A stretch of DNA of 64,000 bases from Flavobacteriaceae bacterium F08102 (GTDB lineage Bacteria; Bacteroidota; Bacteroidia; Flavobacteriales; Flavobacteriaceae), in the NCBI GenBank assembly GCA_023015935.1, contig JALKAY010000003.1, positions 62,001 to 126,000 of the forward strand, written 5' to 3'. The notes under the pieces are model-generated. The model was not told where the DNA came from. It made no database searches and was given only the letters and a program-made list of their open reading frames with translations. The translations under genes were made by a program, and so were the position numbers. Positions 24,893 through 33,972 of this stretch are shown here, piece after piece (within the stretch, counting starts at the first letter, position 1; each line of letters starts with the position of its first letter).

Positions 24893-25756
24893 TTGAAACG
24901 TATTAAAAAAATGCTAAAGATTGTTGGGATTAGCATGCTAGCAATATTGATTGGCCTTTTAATTGCGGCGCATCTATTGTTAGCACCTAGTTCAGATGCA
25001 CAAGTTCTAGCTAAATTGTCAAATCCTTATAGTCAAGTACATCTCGAATACAGCAGGTATAAAAATCATCCCATTCGGATAGTGCGTATGCAAGAAACCA
25101 TTGATACGACAAAATTGAATTTAGTGTTTGTTCATGGTTCACCAGGGTCGCTTTTGGATTTTAAAGCTTATTTAACAGATAGCTTATTGTTACGTACATA
25201 TAATATGTTTGCGTATGATCGAGTGGGGTATGGTATAAATGAACCGGGGAAAATATTAGGATCTCTTGCTGAGGAACTTAAGGTGCTTGATGTGGTTACT
25301 TCGGAAATCCCCACCGAAACTACCGTATTGGCAGGTTATTCTTATGGCGGACCTGTTGTTTTAGCTTCTCCAAAAGCGTATAGAAATAAAGTGACCTTTG
25401 CTCCCGCGATAGCGGCCGATTTAGAACCGAAATTTTGGGCGTTAAACTTGTGTAAGTGGACATTAACGCGTTGGGCGATTCCTAATGTTTTGAGAGCGGC
25501 CGCTGTTGAAAAAGAAGCACACCTTTTGGATCTCCCACGCTATAAATCGAAATGGAATGTGAGTCCAGCTCCGGTAATAAACATTCAAGGAGTAGACGAT
25601 TGGATAGTACCCTATGAAAATTCAGAACGCCTTGCAAAGGCTATGGACTCAGTTAAATTTCACCAAGTTAGCTATGAAGATACAGGACATGAAGTAATAT
25701 GGTCACGATTTAAGGAGATTAAATCGGTTTTGGTTAAACTCAATTTGCACTCATGA
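24893..25756 (+). CDS. Membrane-anchored alpha/beta hydrolase
   Basis: A 287-residue protein with an N-terminal membrane anchor (ISMLAILIGLLIAAHLLLA) followed by an alpha/beta-hydrolase domain. The oxyanion segment is FVHGSPGS, the nucleophile elbow AGYSYGG (Ser), the acid is Asp in GVDDWIVPYE and the base His in DTGHEVIW, so the triad is complete. It starts 2 bp after menI with TTG (an in-frame ATG lies 18 bp later) and overlaps menF by 4 bp. It is not a clear MenH: MenH is soluble and shorter. The substrate is unknown; a link to menaquinone is suggested only by context. Confidence 0.85.
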   Translation: MKRIKKMLKIVGISMLAILIGLLIAAHLLLAPSSDAQVLAKLSNPYSQVHLEYSRYKNHPIRIVRMQETIDTTKLNLVFVHGSPGSLLDFKAYLTDSLLLRTYNMFAYDRVGYGINEPGKILGSLAEELKVLDVVTSEIPTETTVLAGYSYGGPVVLASPKAYRNKVTFAPAIAADLEPKFWALNLCKWTLTRWAIPNVLRAAAVEKEAHLLDLPRYKSKWNVSPAPVINIQGVDDWIVPYENSERLAKAMDSVKFHQVSYEDTGHEVIWSRFKEIKSVLVKLNLHS

Positions 25757-26793
25757 CACAGCAAGAATTATTTAAAAAAATTCATCAAGCAATAGAAACA
25801 AAGCACGCCTTTGCGATGTTTCGTTATCCAACTGAATCTAAAATAATAGCGTATGTAATGCGGGATGAATGTTGTACGGTTCCGTTCTCTGAAAATTTCA
25901 GTGGGTTTGTTATGGCGCCTTTTGATCCGAAAGAGGATGTCATAGGATTTCCACAAGAAGCCTGTACAATTTATGAAGCTGAGCAAGTACTTGGGATTGC
26001 ACCTTTTTTCAGCGTAAAGGAGATAGAAACAAGTACTGCGAAATTAACACATCTTTTACTCGTTGAAAAGGGATTGCAGTTTTTAAAACAAAAAGGCTGT
26101 GAAAAGGTCGTTCTTTCACGCCAAATTCGTCGAGAGGTTACACAGGTGGATTACTTAGCGGCCTTTAGTAGCCTGTTGAGGTATTCAAATGCCTTTGTAT
26201 ATTGTTGGTATCACCCTGAAAAAGGCATGTGGATTGGAGCCACTCCAGAAACGCTCCTTCGTGTTGATGGTACACGTTTTTGCACAATGGCTCTTGCGGG
26301 AACGAAAGTACACGGTGGGGAAGCGTCAGTGCAATGGGGCGCCAAAGAAATTCACGAACAAAAGGTTGTAGCTGATTTTATTCAGTCACAACTTGCAGAT
26401 GTGTCATTATGTGTTTCGGAGCCTTATACAATTAAGGCAGGGAATGTAGCACACATACGAACAGATATTCAGGGGGAGTTAGGAGGTGTCTTAAGCTTGC
26501 AGGAACTTATTGACCGCCTTCATCCAACGCCTGCAGTTTGTGGTATACCCGTGCATTTAAGCAAAGATTTTATTCTGACAGAAGAAGCGTATTCTCGCGC
26601 ATTTTATACGGGGTATTTAGGTGAGTATCGGGTTGAAAACCAGACAAAACTTTACGTGAATTTACGCTGTATGCGCCTACAAAACAACTGTGCAACTATT
26701 TTTGTAGGAGGAGGTATAACCACCGATAGTGTGCCTGAATTAGAGTGGCAAGAGACTTGTGAAAAGTCCAAATTGATGCTTCAAATTCTTTAA
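25753..26793 (+). CDS. menF: Isochorismate synthase
   Basis: A chorismate-binding enzyme (346 residues) converting chorismate to isochorismate, the first committed step of menaquinone synthesis. Family motifs: KVVLSRQIRREV, GATPETLLRVDG, MALAGTKVHGG, LHPTPAVCGIPV and the C-terminal VGGGITTDSVPELEWQET. The N-terminal region is compact, as in other Bacteroidetes EntC/MenF proteins. A siderophore-type EntC is the alternative, but the neighbouring thioesterase and absence of siderophore genes favour menaquinone. Overlaps the preceding hydrolase gene (ATGA), so the two are translationally coupled. No menD or menB in the window. Confidence 0.92.
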   Translation: MTQQELFKKIHQAIETKHAFAMFRYPTESKIIAYVMRDECCTVPFSENFSGFVMAPFDPKEDVIGFPQEACTIYEAEQVLGIAPFFSVKEIETSTAKLTHLLLVEKGLQFLKQKGCEKVVLSRQIRREVTQVDYLAAFSSLLRYSNAFVYCWYHPEKGMWIGATPETLLRVDGTRFCTMALAGTKVHGGEASVQWGAKEIHEQKVVADFIQSQLADVSLCVSEPYTIKAGNVAHIRTDIQGELGGVLSLQELIDRLHPTPAVCGIPVHLSKDFILTEEAYSRAFYTGYLGEYRVENQTKLYVNLRCMRLQNNCATIFVGGGITTDSVPELEWQETCEKSKLMLQIL

Positions 26794-26816
26794 ATGAACG
26801 TTGTTTAACGAAAAGG

Positions 26817-27614
26817 TCAATTCGAATTTGGTTTTCTCAAACGCATGTTTAAGGCTTCAACCGCAAGTGAGAATGCAATGGTAAAATAGAGGTACCCTTT
26901 TGGGATTACACCCACTTCTTGATTAAATACTACCAAATGTGCCATATGTGCACCTTCTGAGATTAAGATAAATCCAATGAGAATTAAAAAAGAAAGACCA
27001 AGCATTTGGATTGTGGGGTGCTTACTGACAAATTTATTTACTGGATTCGCAAACAAAATCATAATAATCATCGATAGAATGACCGCAATTATCATGACAA
27101 TTAAAGCTTCGTCTATAGGGGTGTCTTGGTTGTTAATCCCAGTAGTCATACCCACCGCAGTGAGAATAGAGTCAAATGAGAAGACCACGTTAATTAACGC
27201 AATTTGAATGACTGCTTGTGATATCGTAAATGTCTTTTTAGCAGTTTCATCTTTATTTTCACTATGTCCTTCTACTTTATGATGAATTTCTTGAACGCTT
27301 TTGATAAGGAGGAATATCCCTCCAGCTATCATGATTAGACTTTGTCCAGTTACGCTAATCTCCATCCACTGCCAATCGGCATGAAAGATTACCGAGGCCA
27401 TGGCAACCAAATAAGAAATTCCAAAAAGCAACAGTAATCGTAGGATCATCGCGAGAAATAAGCCGATGTTGGTAGCTTTTTTTTGCTGATTGATGGGTAA
27501 TTTACTCGCTGCAATTGAAATGAAAAGAATGTTGTCTATTCCCAAGACAATTTCTAAAAAAACTAGGGTTAATAGGGCTACCCAAATGTCGGGTTGAAGA
27601 AACATATCTAGCAT
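26817..27614 (-). CDS. TerC family integral membrane protein
   Basis: A 265-residue polytopic protein with about seven helices. The TerC signature FLEIVLGIDNILFISIAAS is in helix 1-2 and the second conserved acidic motif NVVFSFDSILTAVGMT in the middle; both place Asp residues within the membrane, consistent with metal-ion (Mn2+) transport known for relatives. A cytoplasmic His/Glu-rich loop (HKVEGHSENKDETAKK) separates the halves. Tellurite resistance is the historical name but manganese export or metalation of exported proteins is the better supported role for relatives. Monocistronic, with a -7 box at 27674. Confidence 0.9.
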   Translation of the reverse strand: MLDMFLQPDIWVALLTLVFLEIVLGIDNILFISIAASKLPINQQKKATNIGLFLAMILRLLLLFGISYLVAMASVIFHADWQWMEISVTGQSLIMIAGGIFLLIKSVQEIHHKVEGHSENKDETAKKTFTISQAVIQIALINVVFSFDSILTAVGMTTGINNQDTPIDEALIVMIIAVILSMIIMILFANPVNKFVSKHPTIQMLGLSFLILIGFILISEGAHMAHLVVFNQEVGVIPKGYLYFTIAFSLAVEALNMRLRKPNSN

Positions 27615-27673
27615 ATCAGGAAATTTTTGGTCAGTAGGCTAAATTACTTAATTATACTGAATGGATTTTTGTA

Positions 27674-27681
27674 CAAAGATA
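27674..27681 (-). promoter_or_regulatory. -7 element of the terC-family gene
   Basis: Minus strand reads TATCTTTG, an exact TAnnTTTG match, giving a leader of about 55 nt. Confidence 0.6.
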
Positions 27682-27700
27682 AATGTCGGTGATTAGTGCG

Positions 27701-28057
27701 TTATTCTAACTTTTCAACCCAGCCTTTTTGTTTGTAATTGGAGCCTTTAAAATGTGCAATGAATGTATAGGAGTTTTTCTTAATTCCTGTTATTTTTACA
27801 ACAAACGGAGTGCTATCTAGCACCGTTTTAGGATATTTATGTCGTAATGTGTATTCAAAATTCGAATCCCAATGAATATCAAATGTATCTTTAATTCCAT
27901 TGTGTGTTTCAATTTGGATAGAGTCATTGCGTTCGGCGATAGAAGTCTCCTCAGCGTCTTCTAAATAGGTTTTAAACCGCCCTGTTTTAAAGTCTTCAAT
28001 ATTGCCCTGTTCTGTACAGCTCCAGAGTAAAATAAGGATGAGGAAATAGCGTACCAT
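27701..28057 (-). CDS. Small lipoprotein of unknown function
   Basis: A 118-residue protein with a short lipoprotein signal (VRYFLILILLWSC, predicted lipidated Cys14) followed by a compact beta-rich domain: DFKTGRFKTY, an Ile-Glu-Thr run (IQIETHNGIKDTFDIHWDSN), and ITGIKKNSYTFIAHF. Related proteins are common in Flavobacteria downstream of purB and are often mislabelled DNA topoisomerase IV in databases; nothing in the sequence supports a topoisomerase. It begins 10 bp after the purB stop codon and probably shares its transcript. Function unknown. Confidence 0.8.
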   Translation of the reverse strand: MVRYFLILILLWSCTEQGNIEDFKTGRFKTYLEDAEETSIAERNDSIQIETHNGIKDTFDIHWDSNFEYTLRHKYPKTVLDSTPFVVKITGIKKNSYTFIAHFKGSNYKQKGWVEKLE

Positions 28058-28067
28058 GAGTTAAATT

Positions 28068-29411
28068 CTAAATTCCAGTATAATTAGAAGGACTAATCTT
28101 TTTTAGTTCCGTTTTGATTGCTTCACTGACTTCCAAACCATCGATAAACGTTGAGATAGATGCTTGATTGATTTCAGAATTTGTCCGTGTCAACCCTTTT
28201 AGGGCTTCATAGGGATTAGGATAATTTTCCCGGCGCAAAATGGTTTGAATAGCTTCTGCAACCACGGCCCAATTTTCTTCTAAATCTTGTTCAAACTTTT
28301 CTTGATTTAACAGTAATTTATTTAAGCCTTTTAGGGTAGAGGTAAAACCGATAAGCGTGTGGGCTATAGGTACTCCAACATTGCGTAAAACCGTAGAGTC
28401 TGTTAAATCACGTTGTAATCTAGATATCGGAAGTTTACTCGACAAATGCTCAAAAATTGCATTGGCGATACCGAGATTTCCTTCAGAATTTTCAAAATCA
28501 ATTGGATTGACCTTATGGGGCATTGCAGAAGAACCAACTTCACCTTTTTTAATTTTTTGCTTGAAGTAATTCATCGAGACATAGGTCCATATATCCCTAT
28601 TCAAATCAATTAAAATGGTGTTGATTCTTTTAAAGGAATCAAACAAGCTTGCCATATGATCATAATGTTCAATTTGGGTAGTAGGAAAAGAATGGTGTAG
28701 ACCGAGTGTATTTTCCACAAAATTTGTTCCAAATGCTCTCCAATCGATGTCTGGATACGCTACATGATGCGCATTAAAGTTTCCCGTTGCTCCTCCAAAT
28801 TTGGCCGCATGTGGGATGTTCTTTAGGTAGGTGAGTTGTTGGTCAATGCGTTCAACAAATACGGCAATTTCTTTTCCTAATAATGTTGGAGAGGCGGGCT
28901 GTCCATGAGTTCTGGCCAGCATGGGTACAGATTTCCACGCTGATGATAATTCAATTAACTTTTGTTTAAGTTGATCTAATTCTTTCAAATAAACTTCTTC
29001 TAGGGCATCTTTAATCGACCATGGAATAGCCGTATTATTAATATCTTGAGAGGTCAATCCAAAATGAATAAACTCTTTAAAGCCTTGTAGGTTAAATTCA
29101 TCAAAAGCTTCTTTGATAAAATATTCAACAGCCTTAACATCGTGATTCGTTACCTTTTCAATTTCTTTGATTTTTAACGCATCTTTCGCATCGAAATTTC
29201 GATAAATATCGCGTAACGATTCGTTTAGTCCTCTGTCGTAGGTCGCTAATTGTGGAAGTGGAATTTCACTAAGCGCTATAAAATATTCTATTTCAACTTT
29301 AATTCTGTATTTAATTAAAGCTTCTTCTGAGAAAAAGGCTGATAAAACTTCTGTTTTATTGTGATAGCGACCGTCAATTGGTGAGATCGCATTTAAGGCA
29401 GTTAAATTCAT
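28068..29411 (-). CDS. purB: Adenylosuccinate lyase
   Basis: A fumarase/aspartase-superfamily lyase of 447 residues that acts twice in purine synthesis (SAICAR to AICAR, and adenylosuccinate to AMP). The signature GSSAMPHKVNPIDFEN holds the catalytic Ser loop, ARTHGQPASPTLLGKE the active-site His region and GLTSQDINNTA another substrate loop. N-terminal LTALNAISPIDGRYH is typical of the E. coli-type subgroup. It is followed closely by the small lipoprotein gene and preceded by the HEAT-like gene on the same strand. Confidence 0.96.
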   Translation of the reverse strand: MNLTALNAISPIDGRYHNKTEVLSAFFSEEALIKYRIKVEIEYFIALSEIPLPQLATYDRGLNESLRDIYRNFDAKDALKIKEIEKVTNHDVKAVEYFIKEAFDEFNLQGFKEFIHFGLTSQDINNTAIPWSIKDALEEVYLKELDQLKQKLIELSSAWKSVPMLARTHGQPASPTLLGKEIAVFVERIDQQLTYLKNIPHAAKFGGATGNFNAHHVAYPDIDWRAFGTNFVENTLGLHHSFPTTQIEHYDHMASLFDSFKRINTILIDLNRDIWTYVSMNYFKQKIKKGEVGSSAMPHKVNPIDFENSEGNLGIANAIFEHLSSKLPISRLQRDLTDSTVLRNVGVPIAHTLIGFTSTLKGLNKLLLNQEKFEQDLEENWAVVAEAIQTILRRENYPNPYEALKGLTRTNSEINQASISTFIDGLEVSEAIKTELKKISPSNYTGI

Positions 29412-29478
29412 CTAGTCAAAAATTTAAGACTGTAAAAATAGATGAATTACCACGAAAAGAAAAGTATTTCAACGCTTT

Positions 29479-30072
29479 TTATGCAGAGGGGATTTTTGCA
29501 ATAGATTCCAAAATTTTATTCGCCTTTGAAACGTATGCAGGGCTTTCATTAGCCTTGTTTTTATCAAGGATGAGTTTCACCTCATAATGGATCCATTTAA
29601 TCTTTTTACCGATGTGAAATAAGGCTTCCATCGCTTGATTTTTAACAGACACCTTGTGTTCTTTTAGCAACCAGTCAAAACAAGCTTCAATTAATTCAGA
29701 AAGTTGTTCATAGGTCATGATGAGTTTTATGGGAGAATCAAATTTTGAATTGTACTCTTGTGCAATTAAGTTGCAAATTTTCGAAGCTGATTTCACGGCA
29801 CTTTCATTCGTTAAATTACTCAGATTACTCGTGAAATATGATAAATTATAGGCAAACCAGTCTAGTTTTTGTTCGGCGATAATTTCGAGTACGCCAATGG
29901 CATTTACAGAAACTTGGTTGTTGTAATCAAAAGCAATTTCAACCAGTGATTGAAATAATGTTTGATCTTTTAGTACTGATTTAACAATTTTTTTACGACT
30001 CTCTCTAGTACTGTCTAAATTGTTTAACTCCTTTATTAGCGAATATTTATTCATGTTTTTTACGGCGTCCAT
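29479..30072 (-). CDS. HEAT-like helical protein associated with purB
   Basis: A 197-residue, all-helical, cytoplasmic protein with no signal or membrane segment. Helix-turn-helix pairs such as VSVNAIGVLEIIAEQKLDWFA and VSVKNQAMEALFHIGKKIKWI (given in part) look like HEAT-type repeats. In Flavobacteria this gene usually lies directly upstream of purB, and automated annotation sometimes calls it adenylosuccinate lyase by position, but none of that enzyme's motifs is present. It may be a scaffold or regulator; function is unknown. ATG 30072 is used; an ATG six codons later (30054) is equally possible. Confidence 0.8.
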   Translation of the reverse strand: MDAVKNMNKYSLIKELNNLDSTRESRKKIVKSVLKDQTLFQSLVEIAFDYNNQVSVNAIGVLEIIAEQKLDWFAYNLSYFTSNLSNLTNESAVKSASKICNLIAQEYNSKFDSPIKLIMTYEQLSELIEACFDWLLKEHKVSVKNQAMEALFHIGKKIKWIHYEVKLILDKNKANESPAYVSKANKILESIAKIPSA

Positions 30073-30287
30073 CCTTAATTTAGCGGCATTTAATTAATTT
30101 TCGAACAAGATTGTTGCGTGTATTTTAACTGATTTTTTTTAGAAATAGTATAAATAGTTAAAAAAAAAAACGTATAGAAAGTTTTTATATACCATATAAT
30201 TAATTCTAAAAAAATGCGTTAATAATGAACTCCCTCAAGTAAAATTTTAGTGCAAACATTGTACAAAAAATAAGAAATCAGCAATTA

Positions 30288-31010
30288 ATGAAAAAATTTA
30301 AATTAACCAGTGTATTTTTAATAGTAAGTTTGATAGCCCCTTCGTTGTTGAATGCACAAGTCAATGAATTTGATAGTAATGGTAAACGTCATGGGGTTTG
30401 GCGAAAATACTATCAAAATAATCGGATTCGTTATGAAGGAACATTTCACCATGGGAAAGAAGTTGGTACGTTTAAGTATTATTCAGCCGCAAACTCTGAA
30501 TTTCCTACGGTTGTTAAAAAATTTAATGATACGAATTCTATTGCCGAAGTTTATTTTTATTCAGAAACTGGGAAATTAATGAGTAAAGGGCAAATGGATG
30601 GTAAAATGCGAATTGGTAAATGGATATACTATCACGAAGATGGTGTTCATATTATGTCAGAAGAAAACTACGTTAACAACAAGTTAAATGGTCCGTTTAA
30701 AACCTTTTATATAACTGGTAAACCCACAGAAATAGCCTATTATAAGGATGGATTGAGAGATAGTGTTTATCGTAAATATTCTATCAAAGGGCATCTTTTT
30801 CAGCATTTTACGTATAAGAATGGGAAGTTGAATGGTAAAGCAGTATATTATAATCGTAAAACAGGTGAATTAACTGCCAAAGGGCAATTTAAAGATGATC
30901 TACGTGTGGGAACTTGGGAGAATTATGTTGATGGAGAACTTGTGAGCACAGAGCAACCAAATAAAAAGAAAGAGCGCCCCAAAACAAGCATCAAGAAAGA
31001 AGTAAAATAA
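30288..31010 (+). CDS. Secreted MORN_2/YwqK-type repeat protein
   Basis: A signal peptide (FKLTSVFLIVSLIAPSLLNA) precedes five or six MORN_2-type repeats of about 23 residues: DSNGKRHGVWRKYYQNNRIR, a second HHGKEVGTFKYY, MDGKMRIGKWIYYHEDG, VNNKLNGPFKTFYITGK, KNGKLNGKAVYYNRKTG and KDDLRVGTWENYVDGE. Such proteins are often annotated as YwqK-family antitoxins, but here there is no toxin partner and the protein is exported, so an antitoxin role is unlikely; a structural or interaction role in the periplasm fits better. A basic tail (KKKERPKTSIKKEVK) ends it. Monocistronic, with its own terminator. Confidence 0.85.
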   Translation: MKKFKLTSVFLIVSLIAPSLLNAQVNEFDSNGKRHGVWRKYYQNNRIRYEGTFHHGKEVGTFKYYSAANSEFPTVVKKFNDTNSIAEVYFYSETGKLMSKGQMDGKMRIGKWIYYHEDGVHIMSEENYVNNKLNGPFKTFYITGKPTEIAYYKDGLRDSVYRKYSIKGHLFQHFTYKNGKLNGKAVYYNRKTGELTAKGQFKDDLRVGTWENYVDGELVSTEQPNKKKERPKTSIKKEVK

Positions 31011-31061
31011 ATTGAACTAGCTAAACACTTATATATTTTAAATTCTATTAAGGACTATCAT

Positions 31062-31094
31062 AAAAACTATAGTTTATACTATGGTTTTTTTTAT
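31062..31094 (+). terminator. Rho-independent terminator after the MORN-repeat gene
   Basis: Stem AAAACTATAG (31063-31072) with CTATGGTTTT (31079-31088), 10 bp with one G-U pair and a 6-nt loop, then a T-run. Confidence 0.8.
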
Positions 31095-31119
31095 GCCAAA
31101 TAAAATGTGAATAATACCT

Positions 31120-31127
31120 TATCTTTG
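31120..31127 (+). promoter_or_regulatory. -7 element of mnmA
   Basis: TATCTTTG matches TAnnTTTG, 18 bp before the ATG, and just after the upstream terminator. -33 element unclear. Confidence 0.6.
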
Positions 31128-31145
31128 TAGCCCAAAATTAAAGAG

Positions 31146-32333
31146 ATGAGTAGGGTAGTAGTTGGACTTTCAGGAGGTGTAGATTCGAGTGTAGCAGCTT
31201 ATTTATTGAAAGAACAAGGGCATGAAGTCATTGGTCTTTTTATGAAGAATTGGCACGATGATTCTGTTACAATTTCTGATGAATGTCCTTGGTTAGAAGA
31301 CAGTAATGACGCCATGCTTGTGGCTGAAAAATTAAACATTCCTTTTCAAGTAGTAGATTTAAGTGAAATTTACAAAGAACGAATTGTTGATTATATGTTT
31401 AATGAATACGAATTAGGGAGAACGCCTAATCCGGATATTCTTTGCAATCGCGAAGTGAAATTTGATGTGTTCCTAAAAATGGCAATGGATTTAGGAGCTG
31501 ACTATGTAGCTACGGGGCATTATTGTCGCAAAGATAGTTTTGTTAAAGACGGACAAACAATATATCAACTATTAGCTGGTGTAGATCACCATAAAGATCA
31601 ATCCTATTTTTTATGCCAATTATCTCAATATCAGTTAGAAAAATCGTTGTTTCCTGTTGGGAGTTTAACCAAACCGGAAGTCCGAGCGATTGCCGCTAAG
31701 TTAGACCTCGTAACAGCGAATAAAAAAGATTCACAAGGATTGTGTTTTATAGGCAAAGTGCGATTGCCAGAGTTTTTACAGCAAAAATTAGCACCAAAAG
31801 AAGGGGATATTATTTGTATCGATCCTGAAGAAACGATGTTTCATGAGTCCGAAAATAGTTTTGTAAATAAAGAAGAAGAATTGGAATTTCTAGCGAAGAA
31901 ATATACGTATTCTCCTGACTTAGGTCGGGTTGTTGGAAAGCATCAGGGGGCGCATTATTTTACCAATGGTCAACGTAAAGGTTTAGCGGTTGGAGGTACG
32001 GTAGAGCCGTTATTTGTGATTGCTACAGATGTCAATACGAACACCTTGTATGTAGGAGAAGGTAAAAATCATCCTGGTTTATATAGAAATTGTTTATTTG
32101 TTGCAGCTGATGAAATTCATTGGGTACGCGAAGACTTGCGCTTAGCCATCGGAAGTAGCCTTCCTGTAAAAGCGCGAATTAGGTATCGTCAATCGCTTGA
32201 AAATGCGGTCGTTTATAGAACAGAGAAAGGACTTTTTGTAGAATTTGAACAAGCTCAATCTGCCATTACTGAAGGACAATTTGTAGCTTGGTATTTAGAC
32301 GAAGAATTAGTTGGTTCTGGAGTAATATCGTAA
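31146..32333 (+). CDS. mnmA: tRNA-uridine 2-sulfurtransferase
   Basis: MnmA makes 2-thiouridine at position 34 of tRNAs for Lys, Glu and Gln, using sulfur relayed to its own cysteines. The PP-loop [12 protein letters not shown] is at residues 7-18, the catalytic pair is Cys100 ([12 protein letters not shown]) and Cys200 (SQGLCFIG). The 395-residue length includes an insertion of about 30 residues (around [19 protein letters not shown]) in the central domain, which is usual in Bacteroidetes MnmA but absent from E. coli. The C-terminal beta-barrel follows. It has its own promoter; the downstream protease frame starts close by. Confidence 0.96.
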   Translation: MSRVVVGLSGGVDSSVAAYLLKEQGHEVIGLFMKNWHDDSVTISDECPWLEDSNDAMLVAEKLNIPFQVVDLSEIYKERIVDYMFNEYELGRTPNPDILCNREVKFDVFLKMAMDLGADYVATGHYCRKDSFVKDGQTIYQLLAGVDHHKDQSYFLCQLSQYQLEKSLFPVGSLTKPEVRAIAAKLDLVTANKKDSQGLCFIGKVRLPEFLQQKLAPKEGDIICIDPEETMFHESENSFVNKEEELEFLAKKYTYSPDLGRVVGKHQGAHYFTNGQRKGLAVGGTVEPLFVIATDVNTNTLYVGEGKNHPGLYRNCLFVAADEIHWVREDLRLAIGSSLPVKARIRYRQSLENAVVYRTEKGLFVEFEQAQSAITEGQFVAWYLDEELVGSGVIS

Positions 32334-32385
32334 CTTGTTAGGCAAGATAAACGAAATAGGTTTAATTTTTCGTAAACTGCCCGGT

Positions 32386-33972
32386 ATGTATAAAATTTTA
32401 GTAGTTTTTTTATGTTTGTTTACGACCATTGGTGGATGGTGTCAAGAACATGCATGGGTGTATTTTACCGATAAAAAAGACACGGATACCTACTTTCAGA
32501 ATCCTTTATTGATGCTGTCTCAAAAAGCACTCGATCGTAGAACAAAACAGGGTATTGAGTTAGACTTTTCCGATATTCCAATCACTAAAGCATATATCGA
32601 TATTCTTCTTGAAAATCCTAAAATTGAATTATTGGCCAAATCGAAGTGGTTTAATGTAGTACATGTTTTTGGGAATCGAGCAGAAATTTTAAAATTATCC
32701 GAGGTGCCCTTTGTAAATCACATTGACTTTGCAGCAGAAGAACCATTGACGCAACCGATACAACAAAAAAGTGTAGTAAATAAATGGAATGTACTTCCTG
32801 CCTATAATTATGGAGAGGCATTAGATCAAATCCAAATGATTCAATTAGACTATTTACATGCCCGTGAATTAACTGGAACGGGTATGACTATTGCGGTCAT
32901 TGATGGTGGATTTCCGAATGTCAACGACTTTAGAATTTTTCAGCGTTTACGTGATCAAAATCATATTAAAGGGGGGTATAATTTCGTGGAACGAAGTGCT
33001 GATTTTTACAAGGGTATTTCACATGGGACATCCGTGTTATCGATTTTGGGAGGGTATGAAGAAGGAAAATTGATAGGAAGTGCTCCAGATGCTGATTATT
33101 ATTTATTCATTACAGAAGATGGGGCTAGTGAAACACCATTAGAAGAAAGTCTATGGGTAGAAGCAGCAGAAAAAGCCGATAGTTTAGGGGTAGATATAAT
33201 TAATAGTTCGTTGGGATACAGTACGTTTGACGACAGTCGGTATAATTATACCTATAGTGATATGGATGGTAAAACGACCTTTATTACAAAAGGTGCTGAT
33301 ATGGCTTTTTCAAAAGGAATGATAGTCGTAAATTCAGCTGGAAATGAAGGGAATAAAACGTGGCACTATATTACGGCTCCAGCAGATGGTATGAATGTTT
33401 TGTCCGTTGGTGCGGTTGATAGCTCAGAACATAGTACAACATTTAGTTCGTACGGGCCAAGTGCAGATGGCCGGGTGAAACCTGATATTAGTGCCAAAGG
33501 AGGAGGTACCACTATTGTAAATGGTAGTGGCGTGATTGGTACGGGAAGTGGAACTTCGTATTCAAGTCCTGTAATCGCTGGAGCTGTCGCTTGTTTATGG
33601 CAAGCTTTTCCAGAAAAATCGAATATGGATATAGGTACTATGATTCGTACATCTTCTGATCGATTTCATACGCCAACAGATCAGGAGGGATATGGGGTTC
33701 CTAATTTTAAATACGCATACGAAACTTTAGGGCTAGGTAAGGAATCATCGTCAAACTTTGACATATTTCCCAATCCTGTAAAGACAGAACTTTTTATTAA
33801 CCACAAAGGGGAAAAACCATATAAAGTAAATATATTTGATTTGTCAGGAAGAAAACTCTTAGAAAAAGAGCTTTCAAAGAATGAGGCAAAAATATCGGTA
33901 GCAGGATTTAAAGCGGGAATTTATATACTCCAAGTAAACCATACTACCATTCAAAAATTTATCAAACAATAA
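32386..33972 (+). CDS. Secreted S8 (subtilisin-like) serine peptidase with T9SS sorting domain
   Basis: A signal peptide (MYKILVVFLCLFTTIGGWCQ) is followed by an N-terminal propeptide-like region to about residue 150, the S8 domain with Asp173 (AVIDGGF), His213 (SHGTSV) and Ser391 (GTSYSSP), and a C-terminal type A T9SS sorting domain (residues about 455-528: FDIFPNPVKTELFI ... AGIYILQV). The Asp motif reads DGG instead of D[ST]G, as in many Bacteroidetes relatives. It would be exported through the outer membrane by the T9SS. ATG 32386 is used; TTG 32335 would add 17 residues ahead of the signal peptide. Overlaps the next gene by one base. Confidence 0.93.
   Translation: MYKILVVFLCLFTTIGGWCQEHAWVYFTDKKDTDTYFQNPLLMLSQKALDRRTKQGIELDFSDIPITKAYIDILLENPKIELLAKSKWFNVVHVFGNRAEILKLSEVPFVNHIDFAAEEPLTQPIQQKSVVNKWNVLPAYNYGEALDQIQMIQLDYLHARELTGTGMTIAVIDGGFPNVNDFRIFQRLRDQNHIKGGYNFVERSADFYKGISHGTSVLSILGGYEEGKLIGSAPDADYYLFITEDGASETPLEESLWVEAAEKADSLGVDIINSSLGYSTFDDSRYNYTYSDMDGKTTFITKGADMAFSKGMIVVNSAGNEGNKTWHYITAPADGMNVLSVGAVDSSEHSTTFSSYGPSADGRVKPDISAKGGGTTIVNGSGVIGTGSGTSYSSPVIAGAVACLWQAFPEKSNMDIGTMIRTSSDRFHTPTDQEGYGVPNFKYAYETLGLGKESSSNFDIFPNPVKTELFINHKGEKPYKVNIFDLSGRKLLEKELSKNEAKISVAGFKAGIYILQVNHTTIQKFIKQ

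Noticed and set aside
30288-31010. Toxin-antitoxin system (YwqK antitoxin label)
   Set aside because: Protein has a signal peptide and MORN-type repeats, and there is no adjacent toxin gene.
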